Positions 24,593-38,500 are shown, numbered from the stretch's first letter. The stretch: DNA of 64,000 bases from Phalacrocorax aristotelis (GCF_949628215.1 NC_134282.1:14736723-14800722); one strand, 5' to 3'. Translations and numbers: made by a program. Notes: generated by a model not told the origin, from the letters alone.

Positions 24593-27500
24593 TTCGAAAG
24601 TGCAGCTTTTCAGGTTACTTCAAATAACTAAAACACATTCATTTAAGCTCTGACTAAAGAAAATATGAGATTTTCAATCAACAATTGTACTTGCTTGAAA
24701 TGAGTCAGCTACCAAAAGAGGTATTATTTTGTATTCCAATTGTTGTGTTTCATGTCTGAAAGTTCTGTCTAGATTTAGAATTTAGAGCAATGCCAAAGAA
24801 TGAGAATCTCAACTGTTAACAGAAATTGTTTGGGCAAATAAAAGGATCATAAATCATTTTACAAATGAAAAAGCAAAATTTATAGCGCCATTATCTTAGA
24901 TGCTATTTTTACTCTGACAGATCTAATAAATTAAAGGAAACAGTGTTGCAATTCCTTATCTCTTTCAGGGAGCAACTGGACATGTGCTTAAACAAAACCT
25001 CACATGTCTGCTTATCATTAACAACATTTTGTTGCATTGTATTTAATTAAAGGTAGCATACTAGCATGGGTCTTATGCTGCATTTCAGTGCCTGAGATAC
25101 AGAAGGGCACAAAAATTGAGTAACTTGAGATTGAAGACACTAAGTCTGCAGAAGAGAAAGATACAGAGAATGCTTGTACCTTCCTTTCCTGCAAACATAC
25201 TGAACAGTGTGTCCTTGTGGCTTAAAAGACCTTTTCTGTTCACAGCCTCAAGAAATCACCAGAAGGCATAAAACTGTTCTGGTCTTGGTTTCGCAGGTAG
25301 AACAGGACACTCAGAGAATCCCAGACATCCTTTATGCTCCACTGTATTGCTATAGCAAATCAGAACAACCTCAAAGTTACTTTGAGTCGGGGATTAGAAC
25401 TATCCCTCAACCACCACCAGCCCTGGGGTGTAAAACATGATGAAAGTCACATATGCCCCTTCCTTCCCACAACTTCCCACTCTTCACCTCAGATGCAAGA
25501 GGATCTCTGAGAATCTCAACTCCACAGCTCACAAAGATTTTCCTAAAACTTTTCTCCCTCTATTCAGGGTTGTTGTTTTGCTCCTACACACACACACACT
25601 CCTGGGGTCTTGCATGGAACTTTCACTGTTATCCAAACAGTACTTGAACAACAAAAATAAAAACACCCAGGACAGGAAAATCTAGGTCAGGAATTTCTGA
25701 GAAGTTACACAATATTCTTGTGATGACACCCTCAAAGAAATATGTACTAATTTTTGGTGAATCACACTTTGCCTACTTCATAATCCTCTCTTGACTTATT
25801 TACTATACCCTGGAGTGTTCCCCTGCACACGGAATACACTCTTGAATCCATCTCCTACAGAGAATAGAACCATTAGCTTTTCACAATTAAAAAACGTGCT
25901 TGGCAAGACCAGTATCTCTCCACACCCCAAAAAGATTGTTTTAATCTTCATTTTACTCTACACAATTTTGTCCTCTTGCAATAAAGAGCTCTGTATTTAA
26001 TTGTACTTTTCGTAAACAGTTCAGCCTATATTTTTTAATCAGTTCATACTTTGGCCTTAACTTCCTATTAGGTCACCATATGCTTTCCTCATTTTCAGCA
26101 GACAAATCCAGCTTTATCAATTCTTGTTTGTATTTGAATTGGCTCTGAACTATGATTTGAAAGAGCTAAGGAACGTATATTGTGCCCTTCCTTCCTTTCC
26201 AGGTTCGATTCCATTTCTCAGTTAAACAACAAACTCAGCCCCAAATACATGTCTGCAGCCAGCTCATACACGTTGTCAGATTAATGTATGTGTATTATTA
26301 CAGTTTGGCAGGCTACAGAATATTACATTAAATTACAATCCAAGATAATTTTCTAGACACGTGATTCCAGTTTGTATTGCTTGAAGGTGTACTGGCCATA
26401 CTGGTTACTGTTTAAACTCACTGAAATTCACCTCCCATATTGGGTTAGTCTAGTATTTCATTTCCTCTTGAGTGCTTAAAAAAGGAAAAGTGGAGGGAGA
26501 AAGTGGAGATATGGCCTGAATCTGTGCAACCTGCAAGAGTGAATTTCAAATATATTGCATGACTTCGTGAATATCAGTCTGATTATTTAACCTGATGTCT
26601 GGGAAAAAAAAGTCTCTTCACTCCTGACTTCATTCCTGAATGTGTTTAAGATATACATGTTTAAGACCTGTGGGTAAGAATTTTTGAACAGCAAAAATCC
26701 TATCATCTAAGAGACTCAGACAAACCAATGAGGAGTTGCAGCCTATGCTGCTGTTGTATCTGGGCTGTTGCAACTCCTGTGATTGTACTACTTGTTACAG
26801 GTAAATACTGGTAAAGGAAGCACAACAAACAGGAAAGTCAGCTGAAAAGCAATACTTGGAACTGGTTTCACAGCTCCTCCAGTAGTTTGCCACAACAGAT
26901 GTCACGCAACAGAACTGCTCCGTACTGACAGTCTTACAATTGTGAAAATGATGTTTTAGTAGCAGAATCTTCCAGATGAAGCTCAAGTATGAATCTGGCT
27001 CAAAGACGAGAGTTTCCAACAGGTGTAGGGCACGTTCACCTTACCTCAGTCACACTGGAAACCCCCTCACCAAGGACTGATTTCTTAAACACTCTGTGAG
27101 ACCACCACAAATGGACTTGCAAAGAAAAAAAAGAAGCATCATACTGAAGTCCTCCACTTGGCTGGATTCCCTGGACTCTTAGGGGATATGCTTAACTATG
27201 AGCAACAACAGAACGGTGAACTAAATCACACATCAATCATGGACTCTTTTGAGGGGAGTCTGTTTTTATTGGCAAAACAAGAAGCCTCAGAAATGTAGCT
27301 TCATTTGGCTAAAGCTAACTTTGTAAATACCACGTTTTCAGGCTTCTATTACAAAGGAAGTTGAGGGCCACATAAGTAGCACATGAGACCAAGGTGAAGT
27401 GAAAATACAGTCTTCAGCCTCGCAAATCAGTTTGCAGTCCAGCGAGGGACAAGAGCAAGAGGCCCAGTTGGTCAGTGAAGAGGTTTCTCCAGATCACTGT

Positions 27501-30088
27501 CAGTCTGTGAGGGCAAAGGGAGTTGTCCACATGCAGCAGCTGCAAAATCAACATCCCTAAAGCATTTCTAAACAGCCACAATTCGCTGACAAATCCAGCC
27601 TGCTGCTACAAGAATAAAACGAGGGACATGCTTCCAAAAAAATTACCTGTTAGTACACAGAAGATGCTTAGCCTGATCATTTATCTTGTTAGTTCAAAAC
27701 TGCAGATGTGGTGAGAAAGAGAGGCCAGTAACATATCTTTCATTAAAGCTAATAACTGAAAGAATAGGTTTAAAGATTGTCAACTATGTAAGATAATGTC
27801 AACTGAGAACACAACTCTGCTGCTTCACTGGCCCGTGCACTCTACACAAGATCAAGCAAAATGGTAGTAATTGCTGGGTAAACACAGATGGGCGATGCAG
27901 GGAATACTACCTTCTGCTGAAATGACCAGCTCTGCGAGTTCAGCTGCAAGTCAGAAGCTGAAAAGCCATTTCTGCTCCCAGTTACAAGGTATTAATTTGG
28001 AATTATTTCTAGGACTTCAGGGCACCAGTTGTTTCTCTGCTACTATAACTCTTAGCAAAATTTTCCATGCAAGAGAGGGATTCTTAACAGTAAATAAAAA
28101 AAACAAACAAAACCCCAAACAAACTCCAAACAAACCACAACAATTCAGTTAAGCCACTTATACAAAGAGACCTAAAAAATCACTCAACAGCAAAGAGTAT
28201 CCTCAAAGGTCAAAAAGACAGCAACGTTTCTCCTTGCAGCTGTATTCCACATAACATACATGCTTGAAAATCCAAACCACTTTTCAAAAGCTAAATATCA
28301 CTTTCCCTTTTGGAAAATGTCGGGTGTTATTTATATACCTCTGCATAAATCTCTATGTTATTTCCCTGTTACAGATGGTTTTGAGTAATTGTATTATTTT
28401 AAAAAAGACAAAATTTTCCTTATATTTTGTATTTACATTCACAAGTATTTACTTAATTTTTATTTTTTCCTGTTGTTTTATATTATATTATTATTCTTAA
28501 AAGGTGATTTTAGTTCCTATAAAGTTGAAATTTCTTTTTTTTACCTTTAGGTTTCGGACTATAACTTTATTAGGAAAGCAAATGGTAGAGAGTCATTTCA
28601 AGTAAAAAAAAAAACAGCAAAACTTTTGATAAAGTGTCATTTCATGATGAAGTCATAAATGCTCAGTCATGTTTTTCACTTAGAGACGACCTGCTTCCAG
28701 ATCCAGAAACCTGGATCTCCAGCCTGGAGAGCTTGAGGAAGTTGTTTATTTGGATTCCAGGCTCTTAGCTGCTGGAAATCTCAACTGCTCTTTCTACAAA
28801 TCTCTCTTTTTACAACTTCCTGGCAATAAAAAAATCCCTCAGGTAAAAAGATTTCCTGACATACTTTTTCTGGTATCTGTTCTGGTATGACTTAAAGCCA
28901 TCATTTGGCAGCTGAGTGAAAGGAATGCTCTATGCTTCCCAAAGAGCAGCTCTGCTGTTCTATTGTCCCTACCATGCAATTTGCTAACGAGAGAGCAAAT
29001 ACTACTTACCAACAGGTCCATACATAGTATCAGACTATCTTTACAAATTTAATTTCCACTTTGTGTGTATTTGAAAAGAGGAAGACTCAGTTTACATCTA
29101 AAAATTCATTTACTATTGAAAGAAGATTTGACTCAATCTCAGCTGCTGATTAAATGTGTACATTATAAACAAAAGATGACTGAAGAAAACAAGGTATCAC
29201 TAGCAGATAGTAGCATCCAACCTGCACAATTCCCTCAACATGTGTTAAAAATTATTACGGATTTTAGAAAAATCAGCTTGTTAAGGGATTAAAAAAACCC
29301 AACCAAAACAAAAAAAAACCCAGCACTGGAGAAAGCTCAGATACCCCAATTGCTCTGAATCCTAGATGCTGAAATGCAAAGCAATAACATTCTTCCTACA
29401 ATTGCTTGTGTTTGGACAATAGGGAAACCAGAAACTAAATCCCACAGTCAGGTACAGTCAATGTTAAAAGGTGGAAGGACAAGCTTCAAATACTCTTTGG
29501 TCTGCCTGGTTTAAATATTCTTAATGTGCTAAATGACCATAGATTCCTACAGCAAACTCCCACAATTCCAGGATGTTCAAAATCCAACATTTGGGAATCG
29601 GGAAACACTTGCAATTCTGCAATAAAGTAGGCTGCAAGTGCTAATGCAAACATATTTTGATGCTGTTTTGTAGAAGCTGAGAACACTCACTTAACTAAGA
29701 TTTTCTAAACACATTGTCCAATATGCCTTTTTTAATATTTCACAGGAACACTGAAGCATAGGCATGAACAGAGAATATTTTACAATATTTCTTCTGCTGG
29801 GAAGTAAGCCAGAGTATAACCTACAGAGAAAGAAGGGGTTTGAGGAAATTCCTAGACTAGTAAGCCATTCAGCTGCAAGCTATAAAGAGAGATATGGCAA
29901 CCCATTGCTTATTCTTATACTGAACATCTGCTTTCAAAAATCGTTCATATTTATCATCTGTTAGTAATAGTTTTCATGTTTTATTACCAACATGCTGTAT
30001 AATGAAGAACTGGAAAAGCCACAGGTTCCAAAGAAAAGTCTGTAATTTTCCTTAATGCAAACACACAAAGCTTCAGAGTACTATTGAT

Positions 30089-30190
30089 GGGCCTGATCCA
30101 ACCCTCACTGAAATCAGTGGGAGTTGAACGAGTCCCTCTGTGCACAGGAAATGAATTGAAATTAATGAGACTACATATGGTTCCAAGGTA
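30089..30190. repeat. Possible old interspersed repeat (same family as 24.5 kb)
   Basis: It begins gggcctgatccaaccctcac and continues with tgaaatcagtgggagtt, the pattern of an old amniote repeat. The 3' limit is a guess. Confidence 0.4.
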
Positions 30191-30750
30191 ATTTATGCCT
30201 TTTTCTGGCTGTTAATATTTATAAGACCTTAATCTGCTTCTACTTTTATCAGTGTTGAACTCCACTGACTAAGCTGACTCTACTCTGAATTTATAGCTGC
30301 ATGAATAGAAGGGAAGGAAAGCGCGATTGACTGTACCAAGTTATTACTATTCTCTAAGATTCCCTTATCTCTAAATAAGATTCCTTATTTAGTTTTAATC
30401 TTCTACAAGTTTCTTCTAAGTATAGAAAATCCTGTTACCTATTGTCCCCTTACCTATCCAACGTATTCCAGACTACACAGCAGGCTGTACACGAATAGAG
30501 CAACACACAGACTGGACTATACTCCATTCAAGCTTGGAGGATGAGGTCTTTAGTGATAAACTCTTTCCACATCAACAGGACAAGATGTGCCTTGTCAGCT
30601 ACTGACATCCAGTCATTCCGAGAAGTGAACAACAGTTTTCAAATAAAAACTTCTCAAGCATGGCTTTTCAGTTTATTCAACAATGTATTTCTTTAGATTC
30701 ACTCAGAAAGCTTCTGAAAATCCACATTTATCATTCTTCTTTTCGTACAG

Positions 30751-30835
30751 AATTCCATTGCTCGTGCTGCATCCAAACAGCTGGGCAGTTTGTATAACAC
30801 CAAATACACATACGGCCAAGGAGCTAAAATGATCT
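30751..30835 (+). pseudogene. CPB1: CPB1-like exon 10
   Basis: The exon is bounded by GTACAG and GTAAGT. It reads NSIARAASKQLGSLYNTKYT then YGQGAKMI, and joins in phase (T|AT, Tyr) to the next exon. It is intact apart from substitutions. Confidence 0.88.
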
Positions 30836-32059
30836 GTAAGTACCGGCCTACATATACTTGCCATACATATCAGGTGCTACTAGGACTATCAAATGCAGTT
30901 TTCTAGCAATTATTGTTCGTCTCCCTAAGCAGTCCCCTTCTCTCTTTGCAAGCATATACTCAGAGGTACATATGGAATCTATAATTTCTAAAATATGTGA
31001 TGATATAGTCCTTAAGGATCCCAGGGAGTACATGACCCCTGGAAGGTAAAGTGATATGGTAAAGTGTTTAGGAATCCATGTGCATAGCATGAATTCCTAA
31101 ATCATACTCAGCCTAGATCTAAACATAAAAATCTCAAAACGAGATTTTCTACATTTCCGGTATCTCCAAGTCAAAGTGAAAAGATGATGTGAATCCTAAA
31201 GAATGGCTTCAACCACTCTAGCAACACAGATAATTATTTCTTTTACTTTGCATTACAGTCTGAGAAATATACTAATTACAGTTCCATTCTTTTACCCTTC
31301 TTGAGATCTCAGCTGTCAGGATATGGCCTTTGCAGTGTCAAAAGCCAATCTGAGGTTGCTAAATCTAGATTTCTAGAACTTTAATATCTCCTATACTTAA
31401 GTTCTCTTAATTTCCTTTAATATGGAAACGAATCTCTTTTCCCTATTTATCTTGCCTTAAAGAATTAAAAAAAAAACCCAAACCAACATTTAAAAAACAG
31501 TTTCTCCCAATGTTTAGAATATTTATGGAGATTTTTCCTTTAAAAAGGCTTTGGTGATGCTTAGCAATTCTGGAAGCTCCTTCCTTAGCAAAAGAGACTG
31601 CCTTCATTGTACCAAAGTACTGCAAAGGGAGGGCACCATTTGTCCAGGAGAAAAAGATGGAGCTGATACCCCAGATCTGCAGTTCTTTCAGATCTGTATG
31701 AACCCAAAAAGCTACCCAGTGAGAGGGTATTTGCTTCTGATACCAAATTTTTCTAAACAACCCCATGCATGCGTGCCCTTCTCCTCTTCCCCCCATGGTC
31801 TCACCACAATATTGACAAGGAAGGAGCAGTTTAACTTGTTTACATTTGCTTGGATGCATCAGCTGGAACAAAGCTCACAAATGGCCAAAAATCACAAAAG
31901 TTTTTCCATGAGCAGAAGAAATCAACCAATTCACTGAATATTCCTTTTTATCTGTCCTTTCTGCATTTCTGGCTACGTGACTTGACTCCAAAGTATATCA
32001 CATTTCAATGTATAGCCACACTTTTCCAGTTAAGCTTTATTTTATTTCTTTATCAACAG

Positions 32060-32245
32060 ATCCTGCTGCAGGGGGCTCTGACAACTGGGCTTACAACCAA
32101 GGCATCAAGTACTCTTTCACTTTTAAGCTCCAAGACACTGGTAGATATGGTTTTGTTCTCCCTGAATCTCAGATAAAGCCAACCTGTGAAGACTCTACTT
32201 GCTGTTAAATATATTGCCAATTATGTACTTGCGCACTTGTATTAG
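32060..32245 (+). pseudogene. CPB1: CPB1-like terminal exon with Glu270Lys and 3' frameshift
   Basis: The frame reads [19 protein letters not shown] then [18 protein letters not shown]. Asp255 (basic specificity) is present. The catalytic Glu270 of FELRDTGRYGF is Lys and the following Arg272 is Gln. A two-base loss after CEDS shifts the frame to an early TAA at 32206-32208. The old tail (AVKYIANYV...HLY) can still be read in another frame up to TAG at 32243-32245. A possible poly(A) signal, AATAAA, follows near 32375. Confidence 0.9.
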
Positions 32246-32399
32246 AATCGAGTTCTAAAAACTGTTAAAGAAGGTTTTATTCAAAGATTCCTTTCTTTTT
32301 ATTCTTCCCTAACAATAGGTTTTTATTTCTCTGTACTTAATGTTCTTAGTCATACCCTTAGTCTGTCATAGGTCAATAAAACTACAACTTTGTCAGGAG

Positions 32400-34920
32400 A
32401 AATTATACCTTTTATTAAGACAACTGATGTAGTCAGGAGGGTCTAAAAAGAAAGAGCACAAGAAGCTTAATCAACTTAAGGTAAAGGTTGCCTTAATGAT
32501 TAAAATTATCTTTACACAGAGCAGACAGGCAGAGCATTAGAACTTACACAGCCGAAATGCTAAACAGAATGAGAACCGCTAGGTGATTCACGTAAACGCA
32601 CTTTCACCCAACCATTCTTTGCCTAATGGCAACAGGTGCAAGAAAAAGTTCACATCACATACTTTTAAAACAATGTTACCTGTGATATGCTCTTGTGAAT
32701 GTTCTCAAAATCCACCCTGGATCTGCCCTGTCACTGAAAACTAGTTTGGATCTGAGGTCACTGCTAGTCTGATCTGAACTTGGTGCTGAAGCTTATAATT
32801 ACTATTAAAGACCAAGACTTGATACAAATCGTGCTATCAACTACCCTGCATTTAAGGCTGTCATGCTCACCACAGTAGCATTTCTCAAAATATTCGCAGA
32901 GTCCTGGTACTTTCTGGGGCTCCACATGTTCCTACTGTCATGAGCAGAAGAATCAAACAGCCATAAAGACTAAGTCTGGTGATAAATGATTAACTGTTTC
33001 TTTCATGAGAAGCTGTAAAGAATTATCCCCTCCCGATCAATTTTCTATACAGGTAACGTGGGTCTGACTGGGTCAGAGTGAGTGAGAGTGATAAATAGTC
33101 ACTCTGGGCAGCTTTCTCATGCAGCTGCAGAAAATGTGTTTGGCATTTATTACTGCTGTTTAGAGCTTGGCTAATATGGGACGCACTCTGCAGAAAGATC
33201 GGTAAAAACCTTAAGTCAACACAGAACCTGGCTGATCTCCCTGCCATTGATGGAAGCTCTGAACAGAGACTTCTGCTGTCCGTTGATGCTCCTGGAATTA
33301 GCCCTGTTTCTGGCAGGTCCCTAGCTGATGCACTCAAAACAGCCCATGAAATGCATCTTACAGAGAAAATGGTTCTCCCAAGACAATCACCAAATTCAGA
33401 GCTGTCAAAAACTAAGTGTTCTCCTTTTTTGCCTCTTTGTGGAGGGAAACAGAAAGACAAGGTCCAATTTAAAATGACACTTCCATTTACGTGTGTAAGA
33501 AAAAGAAAAAGAAAGGAACACATTCACTAGCTCCCACCAATTAGCCCAGCAGCACTCAGATTAAACTAGTCCTCACACACGACCGATCCATCTGGTTTTG
33601 ATCACTGGTGAAACTGAACCCATGTGTGAAAGTAGCACGTACTTAAGTAAAAAGACATGTCATTCTGTTTTGCAACAGAAGTGGGGGGAAGGGTAATCAA
33701 CATTACTAAAAACAGCACCGGATGCAAGCAGAACATGCTGGCCAGAGCCAAACATGTCACAAAGGGCAGGAATATAACTTACTCAGAAAATAAAATATTT
33801 TGGCTAATTTTAACTAAGTATTAACAACCACCCAGGGACTATCCTAACTAAAACTGTGTTATCTGGGAAAATACTGCAGGCCTTACACTGACTGCAAGGT
33901 GAATCATTGATACTCAGCACCATTCATTACTAGGAAGGCTCTTTGTAGGACTGCAGGCAACCAAACACAGAAAAACAACTGCAGTTAAGGGGTAGGTCAT
34001 GGCATCCAGCAGCTCCAGCAGTGTCAGGGTTACCCCAGTTAACTTAAAACTGTGACTCTGAGGCAGAATATGGCACGTTTGGTAGCTCTGACATTCAGAA
34101 AGTCAAATCACAGCAAGGCGCTGATATGCCGCTTTTCTGTGCCTTCTCCACAGAAGGCACTCACTAGCACCTCTGGTCAAATTACATAGAGGCAGAAAAG
34201 AAGAGCAATTAAACATGATATATCATCTATCCAGCTTGGAAAATAAAAAAAAATACAGGGAGAAATTTAAGCAGGAAAGGACATTCTGCTAGCAGGTAAG
34301 CTGTTAGGACAGAGACACTGGAGAAAACAGAGAGGAAGCAAAGGGACAGCAACAAGTCACAATGCTTCAAATTTCAGCACTGCTTTCAAAAAACATAGGA
34401 AATCCACATGCAAAACTGATGGATATTATATTTTCAAAGACACCATCATAGTTATTTGGAACCAATTCCTCAGTTATGAAATAGGTCTTACAGAGAACTA
34501 GGAGAGACACAGTGAAAGAAATAAAAACATATATAGACGATGGAGCTACATTTTGACATTTGTAAAAGGCAGAATTTTTCAGTAACCCTAAAGGAAAATT
34601 TCCAGTGTTCTCCAAACTGCGTCTTTTTCTTGCTTTCTAAAACGAACGAAATCCATAAAGGAACAGTAATATTTTACCAATGTTAAGATATAAATAGAGC
34701 CACCTTCTCAAACAATCTGGTTTTGATTTAATTGCACAGTTTAAGGTGAGTCTTTACTGTGAACGCTATAAGCCCACACTGCAATTTTGTAGCATATATT
34801 TTTAACCATAATCATGTTTATTAAAAAAAAAACATGAAAAAAACTGGGGAGTAACTCTGTAGCCCTGACATACCTGGGAATTTTGTCAAGAATGGAAGGC
34901 TCTTATCAAAGAAATACCAG
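32400..34920. other. Non-coding stretch between pseudogene and CR1
   Basis: No exon could be assigned. One interval, 33101-33529, is free of stops in one plus-strand frame, and most of it is also open on the minus strand, but it has no clear start and matches no family I recognise. Confidence 0.5.
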
Positions 34921-34924
34921 CAAT

Positions 34925-35527
34925 GCATACTCGCGGCAAGGAAGGCTGGCATTGTCCTGGGCTCATTAGGCAGAGCAGGGCCAGTGGGTGAAGGCAGGTG
35001 ATCCTTCCCCTCCACTCAGCCCTGGTGATGCCAAATCTGGAGCACTGGGTCCAGTGCTGGGCTTCCCAGTACAAGAGACATGGATGCACTGGAGCGAGTT
35101 CCATGAAGGGCCATAAAGATGAGTGAGGGACTGAAGCATCTGTCATACAAGGAGAGGCTGAGAGAGCTGGGACTGTTCACCCTGGAGAAATGAAGGCTCA
35201 GGGGGATCTTACTTTGGTGCATAAATATCTGATGTGAGGGTGTAAAGGACACAGAGCCAGGCTCTTCTCAGTAGGGCTCAGTGGCAGGACAAGAGGTAAT
35301 GAGCACAAATCAAAGCTCACGAAACGCCATGTGAAGACTTCTTTACTGTGCAGGTGCCCAAACACTGGAACAGGTCACCCAGAGATGTTGTGAACTCTCC
35401 ATCCTTGGAGACGTTCAAAACTTGACTGGACACGGCCCTGGGCAACCTACTTTACGTGACCTGCTTTGAGCAGGGGGTTGAACTGAGTGGTCCCATCCAA
35501 CCTCAGCTGCTCTGTGGTCCTGTGAAA
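34925..35527 (+). mobile_element. CR1 LINE fragment, 3' end
   Basis: This fragment shows the typical CR1 3' region: cattaggcagagcagggcca, ccactcagccctggtgatgc, ggagaggctgagagagctgg, and an end reading gtcccatccaacctcagctg before ctctgtggtcctgtgaa. It is in sense orientation, truncated at its 5' end as most CR1 copies are, and clearly diverged, so it is an old insertion. Confidence 0.9.
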
Positions 35528-38500
35528 TTAATCTCAACCTGATGCAAGTCAACCAAGGACTGAGATGAACAATTTCAGCTTTTCTTATTTGATTTATACT
35601 GCTCCTTTAATTAGATAAAATGAAAAGGAGCATTCTGTTTTCTTGGTTAAGAATCACATCGAAAAGCTGCCTTCTTATATTAAGCTATTGTTTAGCTAAA
35701 TACATTCAAACAGTCAATTCATTTCAGTGCTCCAAAACTCAAAAGGGATTAAGAACTGATGATTTAAAGACAATGTACTGTCCAGGAGCCAGGTCTCACA
35801 GGAGCCATACAGGAGATAACCGACCACTCACAGAGGGAATGACCCTTCAGTACAAATCACAGCTGCAAAGGCCCGACAAAGGCAGCACTGTACAAATTCT
35901 TGATTCTTTAACATACAAAGCAGGTAACTCACACGCACAAATTAATGAAGTAGAGTAAGTCCCGACAGTTGTGTGAGTGTTAAACATGTGCTTCTGGAGC
36001 AGACATCTACAAGTTTGTTCAAAGTTCTCAAGCAGCTGCTGACACATAGTGGTAATTCAGGGAAGGAAACTTTTGTTTTTAATGATCCAGACTCAACTGC
36101 CTCAAAAACTGTACTAGAAATTAAACCTATGCTTACAATGCAGCCTGTCCTGAACTCTGCTTTGCTGACATATGGCCTCAGCATGCTTCCTGTCACTTTG
36201 AATTTTTCCAAGGACAGATGTGGGCTGTGCATTGAAGCAGGTTGCCTCTGTGCTCCCCACTGCACTCAGAACAGCTGCATTACAGCTGCATACAGTCTTT
36301 TACCACAAGACGAGAGGAAACCACCGAATGCCGCTTTCGAGAATGGGATTGCATCCCTGTCCTTTACAGAAAGGACACTAGGCTACTTGCAGTGAACTTT
36401 GCAACCACAGAAATCAGGGAATTTGCTATCAATTAATTAATATATAGACAAGAAATAGGGAAATATTACAAACATCTACAATCTTTTCTTTAAATCTTTT
36501 TAAACAAAGCAACCCAGTTGCTTGGCAAACACTGAAGTGTTTTCTTCCTGCATTTAACAGAAGACCTAAGATGCTTAACTCTGGAGTTCTTCAGGGAAAG
36601 AATGAATCACATTGCTTTAACATAAAATCAACTCCCAACTGGCTTCATGGGGGAAAAACCCAAATATTCATGTTTCTCTTTAATACATTGATACATTAGG
36701 CCATAAGAACCAGCGTAAAGGCTGTAATGAAGAAAAAAGGAAAACAGTTGAGGAGTAATGGCTGTCATCCCTGCAGATCCCTGTGCTGCTGCTGCCGTGA
36801 GAGAGTGAGGCCACAGAGTACAGCTCAGTGTCACAACGATCAACCAGTTCATATCCAGAAGTGATACAGCTCAGATCGTCTCTGTTCCTACCAGAGTTAG
36901 TCCATAATCTAATCAGCCTGTTACAAAAATCAAGAGATGCTAGTAAATTTTACAAATGACAAACAGAACTCAAAAGACAAATATGCTGTGATGCAGCATT
37001 GACACCATTGTTGACAGGTATATTGCATCATCAGCACGGTCCCTTTTCCACCATTGCAAATGTGCAACATCCTCGGATTATGAAACTCTAAGTACAGTAG
37101 TAGACGCACAAAGCCTGCTTTTCACTATATTTTCATGTCCCTGTTCATAGGATGTGTGTGCATAAAGATAATAACCTCACATACTTAAAGTTTTTGAAGT
37201 TCAAGTGTTCAACACACTTTGCAGAAACATTCTAATGTCTAGGATTATAGTACATTCAAATCCAGAAACTGAGATCCTTTTCTCTTAAAAAAATATCCTT
37301 CGCATATGACAGCAGATACTCTGTTCGCCCATTCTCTTCTTAGGTCCATGCACAGTAATGCCACCAAGGTCTGTGAATTCACCCTTCATCCACCCTTAAG
37401 TACATGAAAGGAAAAGCAGGTCCTCCTTGTGGTGTATTCAACTAATGAGTTCAGGCCTATTGAAATCAACAGTTATTTCATTCAAAAATTAAACTGTGAA
37501 TACTGCAAAAAACATTGGAATTTCACTGAGGGCTTTTTATGTTATTTTTCACATAGCTTCTATTAATTCTTTAATTCACATTTTTTAAATGTGTCCAGAA
37601 ATTGAATGAATAAAGGGTTCAAAAGGGAGTGTTCATTTTATACAGACTTTCAGCAAACTGTTCTTACATTTTTCTCCACAAATGAAAATGCTGTTCGTGA
37701 CCCGAACACTTTCTTTAAGGATCATAAACAGAACATTTCCTATTCGAATGGAACAATGTTTTATACCTTCCCTTTTCGATATGTCTCTTTGATTCACGTC
37801 TGAAAAGCAACAATATAATCCAAATGTGGAATACCTTTCCTCCATTTAAAAGGACAGCTGAATAGTAAATGAGTCTTTATTTCTAGCTGTGTCACCACTA
37901 TTCCTTTGCAGTTTCAGTCTCTCACATCTCTACTGGACGTTATACCATCACTGACAGCAGTTGTGTAAACAACATATTCAGCAATAAAAATGTTTAGAAA
38001 TAATGAATTATTTTAAAAGGTTCTTAACACAAAATGAATTAGTATTATACGCTTTCTGAATTAGAAAAATCATTACACCTCAGAAGTTAAAAAAGAATTA
38101 AAACTTGCTTTTAAAAAAGCCCTATTACACTATACTTACACTGGACTTCTTCAGCTATCTGTGTATTTTGGAAATCATGAAGAAGTTAATTTCCTAGGAT
38201 CGTGATGATAATGTAGCTCAGAAAGGAGAACTTCCTGGTTCAATTGCGTAGCCCAGTGCAAACGTCTGGCTAACAGTGAAAAAGTAATTATTGAGAGACA
38301 ATTCTGCATTTTATGTGCACTAAAATATTCACTTCAAAATTATTAAAGCTTAAAATATTAAAAACTGAAATAAAGATTCCAGTACCCTCACATTAACCTC
38401 ATCCCAGACTAAACTCTATGTGGTTGTATCTGTACGTCCATAAAACATATTACATTCTCCTAGACTTAACAGCTGCAATGAAACTCTCTTCCTGAACAGA

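Larger units (their letters stand above)
12213..32245 (+). pseudogene. CPB1: Carboxypeptidase B (CPB1-like) unitary or duplicate pseudogene
   Basis: Pancreatic procarboxypeptidase B is a secreted zinc exopeptidase (peptidase family M14) that removes C-terminal Arg and Lys after tryptic activation. Nine exons in order resemble it: signal peptide (12213), two pro-region exons (12389, 16497) and catalytic-domain exons at 18071, 18939, 21366, 21556, 30751 and 32060. Exons 3 and 9 were not found, and exon 9 should carry zinc ligand His196. The copy is dead by several independent signs: a 14-base deletion in exon 7, TGA for the conserved Trp after NRNFNAG in exon 8, and a frameshift that cuts the last residues in exon 11. 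Arg at the activation site is His, His69 is Leu and Glu270 is Lys. Asp255, which sets basic specificity, is kept, so it derives from a B-type enzyme. Many splice sites survive, so decay is fairly recent and the copy is not a processed retrocopy. I cannot tell whether a working paralogue exists elsewhere. Confidence 0.88.

Noticed and set aside
29427-29575. Possible degraded exon 9 of the CPB1-like gene (MTIDSYSKL resembling LTIHSYSQM, with roughly right spacing to an upstream CCAGAAAC).
   Set aside because: It lies in the correct intron interval, but the match is far weaker than in the other exons, which are well preserved, and no splice borders are visible. Chance similarity is likelier.
35973-36395. 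Plus-strand frame of 140 codons.
   Set aside because: It has no recognised domain and no conserved start context, and overlaps equally long frames in other registers. A short FREW match to the M14 zinc motif was checked, and the flanking residues do not fit.
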